Below are positions 37,609-46,848 of a stretch of 64,000 nucleotides of DNA, in pieces (the first letter of the stretch is position 1; every line of letters starts with the position of its first letter). The position numbers were made by a program, and so were the translations under genes. The notes under the pieces are model-generated. The model made no database searches, had not been told where the DNA came from, and saw only the letters and a program-made list of their open reading frames with translations. Origin of the DNA: Aliidiomarina taiwanensis (GTDB lineage: Bacteria; Pseudomonadota; Gammaproteobacteria; Enterobacterales; Alteromonadaceae); NCBI RefSeq assembly GCF_003987015.1, contig NZ_PIPQ01000002.1, positions 248,001-312,000 on the forward strand, given 5' to 3'.

Positions 37609-38811
37609 CTAGGCTACTGCCAGCCCCAGTTGAAAAAGTGGTAAATATAAAGCAATCATAACAGCAGCTGTCACAATGCTCACCAGAATAAGAATGATAT
37701 TAGGTAACAAAGCCAGCAAGTTAGCCCGGCGGCGTGATATGGCCTGCTGCTGTTGTTGAGCAATATAAAACAGCTTAGTGTCAAGGCGCCCAGTTTGCTC
37801 GCCAACTTGAATGAGGGCTTGTTCTGCAGGGGTTAGCCCTTGCCCTGCAAAAATGGCGCGACTTCCTTGGCCCGCTTGTAATGCCTGCAACCCCTGTAAC
37901 CAAAGAGCCTGGCGGAAGGTGCAGTGGTGGGTATGGGCCACGCTTAACAGGGCCTGCTGTAAGGTCATGCCATGTTGCATGGCCAGTGCCAAGGCATGTA
38001 TGTCTTGTTGCACCAAAGGGCGTTCGTACCAAGAGTACCAAAGGGGCACCCGGCCTAGCCACTGACGCAATGGGTGCCAACGCAAGGCAGGACCCAGCCA
38101 AAGCCGCGTGATAAACAGAAGCGTAACCAGACATGCCCCAGCTAAAACAAGGCGGCCACCGGAAATGGTAGCGCTAGGGCTTAGCAAAAAACGCGTGAGG
38201 GCAGGTAGCTCTGCGGCTGTACTGGCGTAAAGAGCGGCAAATTTAGGCAGAATAAATAGCTTTAACCCCGCACCCAGTATGGCCACCATGAACAGCACAG
38301 CCACTGGGTATAGTAAGGCCTGACGTAGCACTTTTGTTTGCTCGTAAGACTGCTGGGCTGTCTCGCTTAATTGCTGCACCATGACATCGAGTTGTCCGGC
38401 TTGCTCTGCAAAAGCAAGTAAGTGATGGCTTCGTGATGGCAGCGGCAAAGGGGGCTGTTGAAAAAGAGGGGCCAAGGGCTTGCCTTGTTGCAGGGCAAGC
38501 AAACAAGCATGACACAAGCTTGCTTCTTCTTGAAAACGACTTTGCTGTATAAGTTGCTGAAGGCTTTGGGCTAAGTCAAAACCACTGTCTAGCAGCGCAT
38601 GCCAACGCGTGAGCCAGTGGGCCCAGAAACGAGTACGCGCCTGCCGAGATGGGCCCAACTTAGGTAAAGGCTTCACTTTGCGTGCTCGTATGTGCCGCTG
38701 AATCAGCTGAAAGGCCACAGAGTGAGGATGCCGCGCTTGCTGAACGCCGGTATAAACTTGGTGCGTGTCATGCAGGTGGTGGCCTTGCCAATAGTACCAA
38801 GTAAGCTTCAT
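37609..38811 (-). CDS. pilC: Type IV pilus inner-membrane platform protein PilC/HofC-like
   Basis: A 400-aa member of the GspF/PilC family, the membrane platform that the assembly ATPase turns. Two T2SSF repeats are visible (WLTRWHALLDSGFDLAQSLQQL; YERPLVQQDIHALALAMQHGMTLQQALL), with three membrane helices (about 160-185, 210-235, 370-395). Start at the ATG at 38811 overlaps the pilB stop (ATGA); the frame is open 15 codons further but inside pilB. The length equals that of E. coli HofC (400 aa). Sequence outside the repeats is divergent. Confidence 0.9.
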   Translation of the reverse strand: MKLTWYYWQGHHLHDTHQVYTGVQQARHPHSVAFQLIQRHIRARKVKPLPKLGPSRQARTRFWAHWLTRWHALLDSGFDLAQSLQQLIQQSRFQEEASLCHACLLALQQGKPLAPLFQQPPLPLPSRSHHLLAFAEQAGQLDVMVQQLSETAQQSYEQTKVLRQALLYPVAVLFMVAILGAGLKLFILPKFAALYASTAAELPALTRFLLSPSATISGGRLVLAGACLVTLLFITRLWLGPALRWHPLRQWLGRVPLWYSWYERPLVQQDIHALALAMQHGMTLQQALLSVAHTHHCTFRQALWLQGLQALQAGQGSRAIFAGQGLTPAEQALIQVGEQTGRLDTKLFYIAQQQQQAISRRRANLLALLPNIILILVSIVTAAVMIALYLPLFQLGLAVA

Positions 38812-39785
38812 GGGGTGATATGTTTCGGTTTTAAAAGTTGCGCGGTACGCTGCCAATAATCCGCTTGGTGTGGCGAACCAAGCAGTACCTGTTGGGCAGC
38901 TTCATCCACTTGATTTAAGTCGAATACTCCACGGCGCTGCTCACCTACCAGCACAAGTCGCTGATTTATCAGTAAGCTAAGAGAGCCGGCAATTTGGGCG
39001 TGGCTTATATTAAGCTGCTGCAGCCGAATCAGGGCTGCCATGGCATGGCTGGCGTGAAGAGTGGCTAAAACGAGGTGCCCTGTTTGGGCGGCTTGCACTG
39101 TCATTTGGGCTGTTTCTGCGTCGCGAATTTCACCCACCATAATAACGTCAGGATCTTGCCGTAATAAGGCGCGTAAGCAGTCAGCAAAGCGCATGCCGCC
39201 AGACTGACCCACAGCGGTTTGGTTAATACCAGGTAGGGGAATTTCGATTGGATCTTCCACGGTGCTAATGTTTATGTCCGGCTGGTTTAAGTGGGTTAGC
39301 ATAGCGTACAAGGTGTGAGTTTTGCCGCTGCCCGTAGGGCCAGTGACTAGAATAAGCCCGTGCTTTTCTTGCAGGGCATGCGTGACTTGTTGCTGCTGCT
39401 CAGGTAAAAAACCAAGCTGGTTCAGCTTGAGAGCCTGGCTTTGTTGGTTGAATAGTCGCAGTACCACTTTTTCTCCCCAAAGCGTAGGCAACACGCTAAG
39501 CCGACAGTCTATGCTGGTTTCTTGCACTTGCAGATGAAAGCGCCCGTCTTGGGCGATACGGCGCTGAGTTATATCCACCCCAGCGGCGTTTTTCAAAGCG
39601 GCAATCCACTGCTCAGCTCGGTGTGACGCGAGCGACTGATGTTCACGTAACCACCCTAACCGACGCGCCCGAACAAGGTATTGGGTTGGCTGCGCCTCAA
39701 AGTGCACGTCGGATACTTGCTGGTGAGCAAAGCTGTACAAGAGGGTTTGCAATTCGTCAGGGAGCTTGGCGCTTTCCGTTCGCAT
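38808..39785 (-). CDS. pilB: Short type IV pilus assembly ATPase PilB/HofB-like
   Basis: A 325-aa GspE/PilB-type ATPase. It begins directly at the N2-like subdomain (VSDVHFEAQPTQYLVRAR, residue 24 on), so the usual N-terminal MshEN/N1 region of about 170-230 residues is absent. Walker A GPTGSGKT is at 149-156, the Asp box STVEDPIEIPL follows, and Walker B is DPDVIMVGEIRD. The C-terminal four-cysteine zinc insert of PilB/GspE is also missing: LVGEQRRGVFDL runs straight on. Start at 39785 has AGGGG 5 bases upstream and follows the pilA stop; an earlier ATG (39827) overlaps pilA. Full PilB proteins are about 560 aa and E. coli HofB about 460. Confidence 0.88.
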   Translation of the reverse strand: MRTESAKLPDELQTLLYSFAHQQVSDVHFEAQPTQYLVRARRLGWLREHQSLASHRAEQWIAALKNAAGVDITQRRIAQDGRFHLQVQETSIDCRLSVLPTLWGEKVVLRLFNQQSQALKLNQLGFLPEQQQQVTHALQEKHGLILVTGPTGSGKTHTLYAMLTHLNQPDINISTVEDPIEIPLPGINQTAVGQSGGMRFADCLRALLRQDPDVIMVGEIRDAETAQMTVQAAQTGHLVLATLHASHAMAALIRLQQLNISHAQIAGSLSLLINQRLVLVGEQRRGVFDLNQVDEAAQQVLLGSPHQADYWQRTAQLLKPKHITP

Positions 39786-39798
39786 AGCAGCCCCTAAA

Positions 39799-40263
39799 CT
39801 AGGTGGAAGCCGGTAAAGGCCCGGCACAATGCTTTAGTCGGGAGCCAAGGGCGTAGTCAGAACAAAGCAACTGCCAGCTGAGCTGCGTGGTTTGAACCAC
39901 GGGCTGTACTTCTATGGTAAGCAGGTTGCCTTGGCTATCCCGTGCGCTTAAGTTCGCCCGTAATGCTCCAGACACGTTTCCCATGGTGAGCTTCTCAACC
40001 CCTTGCGGATAAGGGTTGGGCTCTGGCGGTATACCAGCACTGCCAAGTTGGTTGCATGGGTCTAAGCTGCCTTGCTCTTGCCAGCATAAGGCAATGGCCG
40101 TTTGCCACGGCTGTAAGGCTAAGTAGGACGTTGTGGCTTGCGCTCGCTGGGTGTAGTCGGTAAAGGCCGGCACCGCAAGGGTACTTAAAATGCCGAGAAT
40201 AGCGACCACTATCATGAGCTCAATTAAGCTAAAGCCACGAAATAAAAAAACAGAATAACGCAT
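39799..40263 (-). CDS. pilA: Type IV major-pilin-like prepilin (PilA/PpdD)
   Basis: A 154-aa prepilin. Short leader MRYSVFLFRG is cut before FSLIELMIVVAILGILSTLAVPAF, with the Gly(-1), Phe(+1) and Glu(+5) needed for PilD processing. The C-terminal domain has cysteine pairs (LCWQEQGSLDPC; LLCSDYALGSRLKHC), the second giving a D-loop-like disulfide. AAGGAGG stands 4 bases before the ATG at 40263, which settles the start; the frame is open 26 codons further upstream. First of pilA-pilB-pilC-pilD. Confidence 0.94.
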   Translation of the reverse strand: MRYSVFLFRGFSLIELMIVVAILGILSTLAVPAFTDYTQRAQATTSYLALQPWQTAIALCWQEQGSLDPCNQLGSAGIPPEPNPYPQGVEKLTMGNVSGALRANLSARDSQGNLLTIEVQPVVQTTQLSWQLLCSDYALGSRLKHCAGPLPAST

Positions 40264-40334
40264 GCTGCCTCCTTGTGATGTGCAAAACACGTAAGGAGGT
40301 ATAGAGGAAGAAGTTAGGTTAGGCGAGGGGAAAG

Positions 40335-40356
40335 GGGGCAATTCAGAGATTGCCCC
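40335..40356. terminator. Hairpin between nadC and pilA
   Basis: GGGGCAAT and ATTGCCCC form a perfect 8-bp stem with a 6-nt loop, 10 bases after the nadC stop. On the minus strand it is followed by CTTTCCCC, a poor T tract, so it is a weak terminator or a transcript-stabilising structure. Confidence 0.45.
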
Positions 40357-40365
40357 ATAAATTAG

Positions 40366-41256
<891 letters not shown>

Positions 41257-41281
41257 TTAGGGTTTATAAACATCAATTGGA

Positions 41282-41797
41282 TTATTGGCGAATGGTTAGT
41301 TGACCATCGCGTTGGGTGAATTCTAACGCTCTTAGGGCACTCATGCCCAATAGAATATGCTCACTGTGGTAGTCGGGCACTATGGTTGCGGCGACTTGAT
41401 ACAAGTGAATGTCGCCTAATTGTAAATGGTCTAGCTGGGTTTGATAAGCCACAGCAATCCCATTGGCAGTACGCACTTGCACTTGGCGGCCTTGGGATAA
41501 CCCCAAAGACTTCGCCATCGAGCCCGGAATAGCAACTTGTGTAGCGCCTGTGTCGAGTAAGAAGGTCACAGGGCGTTCATTAATAGCACCATTGGCAAGG
41601 TAATGGCCGGCCCGATTTTGTTGCAATACTACCACAGCATGCCCCCCTTGGTGATAACTTGTCACCTGTTGGTTGGGGTTCAGCTGCTTGTTTAAGGCAC
41701 CATCGAAAAAATAATACAGAAGGCCGAGAGCTGCGACCCAAGCGAACCAGATAAAAAAGCGCCCCAGGGTTTGGCTGCTATCGCGGTGAGTTTGCAT
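41282..41797 (-). CDS. Retropepsin-like aspartic protease, membrane-anchored (TIGR02281-type)
   Basis: A 171-aa protein with one N-terminal membrane helix (about residues 13-30) and a single retropepsin-like domain facing the periplasm. The active-site motif FLLDTGATQVAIP (Asp-Thr-Gly) is intact and a flap-like HILLGMSALRALEF segment closes the domain. A single such domain must dimerise to be active. No substrate is known to me for this family. It is divergent from ampD and 37 bases ahead of nadC. Confidence 0.85.
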   Translation of the reverse strand: MQTHRDSSQTLGRFFIWFAWVAALGLLYYFFDGALNKQLNPNQQVTSYHQGGHAVVVLQQNRAGHYLANGAINERPVTFLLDTGATQVAIPGSMAKSLGLSQGRQVQVRTANGIAVAYQTQLDHLQLGDIHLYQVAATIVPDYHSEHILLGMSALRALEFTQRDGQLTIRQ

Positions 41798-41886
41798 GGT
41801 CAGTTCCTAGCATATTGGCCAAGGGTGTATTTGTTTGGGCTACGGGGGTAATATCGTGCTATGACAAGCGAAAGAAGGTACACCCT

Positions 41887-42450
41887 GTGCTTAGTATTAG
41901 CGATGATAAGATAAATGGCGTGATATTTCACCCTTCTCCCCACTATGACGCCCGCCCTGATCCCACGGATATTAGTTTACTGGTTGTGCATGGCATTAGC
42001 TTGCCAGCTGGGAAATTTGGAGGCCCTTATGTACATGACTTGTTTATGGGCTGCTTAGATTGTCAGGCAGACGCTAGCTTTATTGCGCTTGAAGGGCTGC
42101 GTGTGTCAGCGCACTGCTTTATCCGTCGAGATGGCCAGCTCATTCAATATGTGCCGTTTCACCAACGTGCCTGGCATGCTGGCGTGTCGAGCTGGCAGGG
42201 GCGAGAGCGGTGCAACGACTTCTCGATTGGGGTCGAACTTGAGGGAACCGATGATGCACCCTACACTGAAGAACAATACACCCAATTGGTAGCTTTAAGT
42301 AAAGCGTTAATGGGCAGTTACCCGGCCATTACAACCAACCGCATTGTGGGCCACGAGCATATAGCGCCAGGGCGTAAAACAGACCCAGGCCCGGCATTCA
42401 ATTGGGATACGTTTAAGCAACGGTTAACGCACTCGTTGGAGTGTTCATAG
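41887..42450 (+). CDS. ampD: 1,6-anhydro-N-acetylmuramyl-L-alanine amidase AmpD
   Basis: A 187-aa cytoplasmic zinc amidase that strips stem peptides from anhydro-muropeptides during cell-wall recycling. Zinc ligands: His in LLVVHGISLP, His in VGHEHIAPGRKTDPG and the following Asp. RCNDFSIGVELEGTDD is a family signature. No ATG exists upstream of the conserved region; GTG at 41887 gives the usual length and has AGAAGG 10 bases upstream. ampE follows after 20 bases. Confidence 0.95.
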   Translation: MLSISDDKINGVIFHPSPHYDARPDPTDISLLVVHGISLPAGKFGGPYVHDLFMGCLDCQADASFIALEGLRVSAHCFIRRDGQLIQYVPFHQRAWHAGVSSWQGRERCNDFSIGVELEGTDDAPYTEEQYTQLVALSKALMGSYPAITTNRIVGHEHIAPGRKTDPGPAFNWDTFKQRLTHSLECS

Positions 42451-42470
42451 CACCACATTAGGAAACAACT

Positions 42471-43259
42471 ATGATTGTGTTCTCATTATTTATTGCACTG
42501 GTACTTGAGCGGTTACGAATAACGCCTGAAGGTTGGCAAGTAAATGACGCAGCGCGCCGTTTTGACACTTGGTTAAGCGAGCACGAAACCTATGGGAAAG
42601 CGCGCGGGCATGCAACCTTCGGCCCTTTTTTATTGTTGCTTCCCGCATTTTTGCTGGCAGTTCTGATGCTTTTTAATATCAGTGGCTTTGCAATATTGTT
42701 GCTGAATATTCTGGTACTAACGTTGGCATTTAATTGCCGGCCATACCGAGAGGCACTGAAGCGATGGTACTTAGCAACGGAGCGAGATGACACGGAAAGC
42801 CAAGCGACAGCGCGGCGAGAGCTATTGCCAGATGACAGCGCCTTGAGCTTGGGGCAACAATTGGTTTGGCTCAACTTTCGTTATTTCTTTGCTGTGATTG
42901 TGTGGTTCATCCTGCTCGGTGCACCGGGCGTGCTAGGTTACATTTTCTTGCGAGCCAATGCGGAGCGCATCTCTCGCTTTATGGGCTGGGTTGACTGGTT
43001 GCCCGTGCGAATTGCAGGGGTGGCATTTTTGCTTGTGGGGCATTTTAGTAATGCGTTGCAGCCTTGGCTTAGTAGTTTAAAGGCCACGCCGGATAACCAA
43101 GACGTTCTGCTGAGCCTAGCAGAGGCTGCGGAAGCTTTTCCTGGCGACAGCGAAGAAGAGTCGGCTGAGCCGCAAGCAATGCTTGGCCTAGCGCGTCGCG
43201 CCACTATTATTCTGCTCGTCGCTGTGGCCGTGGCCACACTGATGGGCTGGTTAGTATAG
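42471..43259 (+). CDS. ampE: AmpE-like inner-membrane protein
   Basis: A 262-aa membrane protein of the AmpE/CobD-like family. It begins MIVFSLFIALVLERLRITPEGWQ and has about four helices (about 50-70, 72-88, 140-158, 240-260). In E. coli ampE is co-transcribed with ampD and its role in beta-lactamase regulation is unclear; no ampC or ampR is seen in the window. Confidence 0.92.
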   Translation: MIVFSLFIALVLERLRITPEGWQVNDAARRFDTWLSEHETYGKARGHATFGPFLLLLPAFLLAVLMLFNISGFAILLLNILVLTLAFNCRPYREALKRWYLATERDDTESQATARRELLPDDSALSLGQQLVWLNFRYFFAVIVWFILLGAPGVLGYIFLRANAERISRFMGWVDWLPVRIAGVAFLLVGHFSNALQPWLSSLKATPDNQDVLLSLAEAAEAFPGDSEEESAEPQAMLGLARRATIILLVAVAVATLMGWLV

Positions 43260-43263
43260 CTTA

Positions 43264-43278
43264 AGTGGTATTACCAAT
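43264..43278 (+). promoter_or_regulatory. PdhR-type operator, upstream copy
   Basis: AGTGGTATTACCAAT matches the PdhR consensus ATTGGTNNNACCAAT at 11 of 12 defined positions. It lies five bases after the ampE stop and about 41 bp upstream of the -10. Confidence 0.6.
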
Positions 43279-43318
43279 AGATTGATAAACTCTGCTAGGA
43301 AGTGAAGAAGCGACACGT

Positions 43319-43324
43319 TATACT
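43319..43324 (+). promoter_or_regulatory. Candidate -10 of the pdhR-aceEF promoter
   Basis: TATACT lies between the two PdhR boxes, 52 bases before the pdhR ATG. The -35 window (around 43296-43301, TAGGAA) is weak, which would fit an activator-assisted or repressor-dominated promoter. Confidence 0.5.
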
Positions 43325-43339
43325 ATATGGTAGAGTCAA

Positions 43340-43354
43340 ATTGGTCTGACCAAA
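43340..43354 (+). promoter_or_regulatory. PdhR-type operator, downstream copy
   Basis: ATTGGTCTGACCAAA matches ATTGGTNNNACCAAT at 11 of 12 defined positions and is palindromic over 16 bases when flanks are counted. It starts 15 bases after the -10, inside the expected initial transcribed region, so binding would block transcription. Confidence 0.75.
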
Positions 43355-43375
43355 TAACCACTGTAGGGTTGAGGA

Positions 43376-44137
43376 ATGAACACGCTAAGTCGAGTGGAGC
43401 ACACCAAACTGTCGGATGTTATCGTCAAGCAAATAGAAGCGCTGATTATTGACGGTAGTTGGGCAGCGGGTGAACGCATACCCTCGGAGCGGGAGCTCGC
43501 CAAACGTTTTGAGGTGTCACGCCCTTCCGTGCGAGAAGCCATACAAAAACTGGAAGCTTTAGGACTTGTGACCCGACGCCAAGGAGGCGGCACTTTTGTT
43601 GCTAGTGCCCTCGACAAACAAGTGGTAGACCCCTTGTTTGATTTATTGGCCCGGCATCCCGAGTCGCAGTTTGACCTACTGGAGTTTCGGCACGCCTTAG
43701 AGAGTGTGTCGGCCTATTTTGCGGCATTACGCGGGACAGACACTGACCTTGCGCGTATTGGCGAAAGTTTTGAAGCAGCATCAGTAAAAGGTTTAACAAC
43801 CACAGAGCATGCACACGCATTGGTTACTTTTTACGTGGCCGTGGCGGAAGCGTCTCATAACTTAGTGTTGCTGCACCTCGTGCGTGGGATGAACGACTTA
43901 CTGTACGAGAACATCAAGAAAAATTTAGACCAACTGAAAGACAGAAGTGACGTGCTGGCGCAAATGCAAGTGCATCGCGAAGCCTTAGTTCATGCCATTA
44001 TGGAACGGCAGCCGGAACAAGCGCGGGAAGCGTGCCATGAACACTTGGCCTATATTGAAAATATTTTATTGCAACTTAATCGGGAGCAAAGCCGAATTCA
44101 GCGAGCGTTACGACGCACAGAAAAGGCCGATGCTTAA
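43376..44137 (+). CDS. pdhR: Pyruvate dehydrogenase complex repressor PdhR
   Basis: A 253-aa GntR/FadR-family regulator; pyruvate releases it from DNA. The N-terminal winged helix-turn-helix has the family signature GERIPSERELAKRFEVSRPSVREAIQKLEALGLV, followed by the helical FCD effector domain (FRHALESVSAYFAALRGTD; HREALVHAIMERQPEQAREACHEHL). It heads pdhR-aceE-aceF and the two boxes upstream indicate autoregulation. Confidence 0.95.
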   Translation: MNTLSRVEHTKLSDVIVKQIEALIIDGSWAAGERIPSERELAKRFEVSRPSVREAIQKLEALGLVTRRQGGGTFVASALDKQVVDPLFDLLARHPESQFDLLEFRHALESVSAYFAALRGTDTDLARIGESFEAASVKGLTTTEHAHALVTFYVAVAEASHNLVLLHLVRGMNDLLYENIKKNLDQLKDRSDVLAQMQVHREALVHAIMERQPEQAREACHEHLAYIENILLQLNREQSRIQRALRRTEKADA

Positions 44138-44171
44138 GATATTCAACACGTAGTAAGTGAAGGGAACCATT

Positions 44172-46838
44172 ATGGCAGAACAAGAACGTATGGATATCGA
44201 TCCACAAGAAACACGTGAGTGGCTTGATTCCTTAGAAACCTTATTCGACGCTGGTGGACCAGAACGTGCCCACTTTATTCTCGAAACGCTGATAGATAAA
44301 GCGCGTCGCAGCGGTGCGTATTTACCCTATGAAGCCACCACCGCATACTTAAACACCATCCCGGTTAGTCAAGAGCCGGTTATGCCTGGCGATCAAACCA
44401 TAGAAAACCGAGTGCGTGCAGCCATTCGTTGGAACGCTTTGGCTATGGTATTGCGTGCGTCTAATAAAGAGCTTGAGCTGGGTGGTCATATTTCCACGTT
44501 TGCTTCTTCAGCAATGTTGTACGACGTTGGCTTTAACCACTTCTTCCGCGCGCCAGGCGAAGACGGTGGCGACTTCCTGTTTATTCAAGGCCATGGTTCG
44601 CCAGGTATTTATGCCCGTGCTTTCCTTGAAGGGCGCTTAACGGAAGAACAACTGAACAACTTCCGCCAGGAAATTGATGGTAATGGCCTTTCAAGCTACC
44701 CGCACCCACACTTAATGCCAGACTTCTGGCAGTTCCCAACCGTGTCCATGGGTTTGGGACCAATGCAAGCTATTTACACGGCCCGTTTCTTAAAGTACCT
44801 CACAGACCGTGGCATTAAGGACTGCTCGAAGCAGCGTGTTTACTGTTTCCTCGGTGACGGTGAAGTGGATGAGCCAGAAAGCTTAGGCGCTATTGGTTTG
44901 GCGAGCCGTGAAGGGCTCGACAACCTGACCTTTATTGTGAACTGTAACTTACAGCGCTTAGACGGTCCTGTGCGCGGAAACGGCAAAATTATCCAAGAGC
45001 TGGAAGGTACTTTCCGTGGCGCTGGCTGGGAAGTAATTAAGGTTATTTGGGGTCGCTATTGGGACCCATTGCTATACCGCGACACGGAAGGAAAGCTTGC
45101 TGAAATTATGCAAGAAAGCGTTGACGGTGAGTACCAGAACTATAAAGCCAAAGGTGGTGCGTACACGCGTGAACACTTCTTTGGTAAAACAGAAGAAACC
45201 AAAGCCATGGTGGCCAACCTGTCTGACGACGACATTTGGCGCTTAAACCGTGGCGGCCATGACCCTGTAAAAGTATACGCAGCCTACGATCGTGCGATTA
45301 ACACGAAAGGACGTCCGCAAGTCATTCTTGCGAAAACCGTGAAAGGCTACGGTATGGGTGAAGCGGGTGAGGGTAAGAACGTTGCTCACGGCGTGAAAAA
45401 CATGGACTTAGACGACATTAAGTATTTCCGTGACCGTTTCAATATTCCGATTTCTGACGAAGATATTGCGGATATTCCGTACTACCGCTTCCCAGAAGAC
45501 AGCGAAGAAGCGAAGTACTTAAAAGAGCGTCGTGAAAAGCTAGGTGGCTTTATGCCACAGCGCCGCGCAAAAACGTCGGTGGAGCTTGAAACGCCTCCAC
45601 TAAGCGCTTTTGACGCAGTGCTAAAAGGCTCAGGCGACCGTGAAATTTCAACCACCATGGCCTTTGTACGTGTTCTTACAGCCATGTTGCGTGACAAGAA
45701 AATTGGTAAGCGTGTGGTACCTATTATTCCAGACGAAGCCCGTACTTTTGGTATGGAAGGCTTGTTCCGTCAGGTAGGTATTTACTCGAGCCAAGGGCAA
45801 AAGTACACACCACAAGACGCCGACCTCGTTGCTTACTACCGCGAAGACAAGAAGGGTCAGGTACTTCAGGAAGGTATTAACGAGCTAGGCTCTATGGCTT
45901 CTTGGGTCGCTGCGGGTACCAGTTACTCCACGAACAACGAGCCGATGATACCTGTCTACATTTACTACTCCATGTTTGGGTTCCAGCGTGTGGGTGACTT
46001 AGTGTGGGCCGCCGGTGATAGCCATGCACGTGGTTTCTTAGTGGGCGGTACGGCAGGTAGAACCACCCTAAACGGTGAAGGCTTGCAGCACCAAGACGGC
46101 CACAGCCACTTACACTTTGGCACGGTGCCTAACTGTATTACATATGACCCAACCTACGGGTATGAAGTCGCCGTTATTGTACAAGACGGTATGCGCCGAA
46201 TGTTTGCTGAACAAGAGAACGTGTTCTACTACATTACGGTGATGAACGAGAACTATAAGCAACCTGAAATGCCAGAGGGCGTTGAAGAAGGTATTCTGCG
46301 TGGTATTTACAAGCTAGACGAAGTGAAAGCGAGTAAAGCCAAAGGCCAGGTACGCTTAATGGGTTCGGGCACTATTTTACAGCAGGTACGTAAAGCGGCA
46401 GAAATTCTAAAAGACCAGTTTGGTATTTCTTCAACGGTCTTTAGCGCCACCTCGTTTAACGAATTGGCCCGCGACGGCTTGAACGTTGAGCGTGAAAACA
46501 TGCTAAATCCAACGAAGAAAGAGAAAAAAGCCTACATTACGGGTGTGCTAGAACAAGGCGAAGGTCCAGTGATTGCAGCGACTGACTACATGAAGCTGTA
46601 CGCAGACCAAGTACGCGCATGGGTGCCAGGTGCATACCGTGTGCTAGGTACCGACGGGTATGGCCGTTCTGACAGCCGTGAAAACCTGCGCCGTCACTTT
46701 GAAGTGAACGCAGAGTACATTGTGATTGCAGCGCTTGCAGAGCTTGCTAAAGCAGGCGACATAGACAAAAAAGTAGTGGCACAAGCTTTGAAAGACTTCA
46801 ATATTGAAGTTGATAAACTGAACCCACTGTACGCGTAA
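44172..46838 (+). CDS. aceE: Pyruvate dehydrogenase E1 component (homodimeric type)
   Basis: An 888-aa thiamine-diphosphate enzyme that decarboxylates pyruvate and acetylates the lipoyl domains of AceF. The length matches E. coli AceE (887). The ThDP motif begins [12 protein letters not shown] and continues to [37 protein letters not shown] and [10 protein letters not shown] are also typical. The ATG at 44172 ([17 protein letters not shown]) is preferred over an in-frame TTG/ATG-less extension at 44157; AAGGGA lies 7 bases upstream. Confidence 0.98.
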   Translation: MAEQERMDIDPQETREWLDSLETLFDAGGPERAHFILETLIDKARRSGAYLPYEATTAYLNTIPVSQEPVMPGDQTIENRVRAAIRWNALAMVLRASNKELELGGHISTFASSAMLYDVGFNHFFRAPGEDGGDFLFIQGHGSPGIYARAFLEGRLTEEQLNNFRQEIDGNGLSSYPHPHLMPDFWQFPTVSMGLGPMQAIYTARFLKYLTDRGIKDCSKQRVYCFLGDGEVDEPESLGAIGLASREGLDNLTFIVNCNLQRLDGPVRGNGKIIQELEGTFRGAGWEVIKVIWGRYWDPLLYRDTEGKLAEIMQESVDGEYQNYKAKGGAYTREHFFGKTEETKAMVANLSDDDIWRLNRGGHDPVKVYAAYDRAINTKGRPQVILAKTVKGYGMGEAGEGKNVAHGVKNMDLDDIKYFRDRFNIPISDEDIADIPYYRFPEDSEEAKYLKERREKLGGFMPQRRAKTSVELETPPLSAFDAVLKGSGDREISTTMAFVRVLTAMLRDKKIGKRVVPIIPDEARTFGMEGLFRQVGIYSSQGQKYTPQDADLVAYYREDKKGQVLQEGINELGSMASWVAAGTSYSTNNEPMIPVYIYYSMFGFQRVGDLVWAAGDSHARGFLVGGTAGRTTLNGEGLQHQDGHSHLHFGTVPNCITYDPTYGYEVAVIVQDGMRRMFAEQENVFYYITVMNENYKQPEMPEGVEEGILRGIYKLDEVKASKAKGQVRLMGSGTILQQVRKAAEILKDQFGISSTVFSATSFNELARDGLNVERENMLNPTKKEKKAYITGVLEQGEGPVIAATDYMKLYADQVRAWVPGAYRVLGTDGYGRSDSRENLRRHFEVNAEYIVIAALAELAKAGDIDKKVVAQALKDFNIEVDKLNPLYA

Positions 46839-46848
46839 GGAGCAAACG

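Noticed and set aside
40264-40365. Sigma-54 promoter for pilA, as in Pseudomonas
   Set aside because: I looked for a GG-N10-GC pair upstream of pilA; the hairpin contains GGGGCAAT and TTGC but the spacing is wrong.
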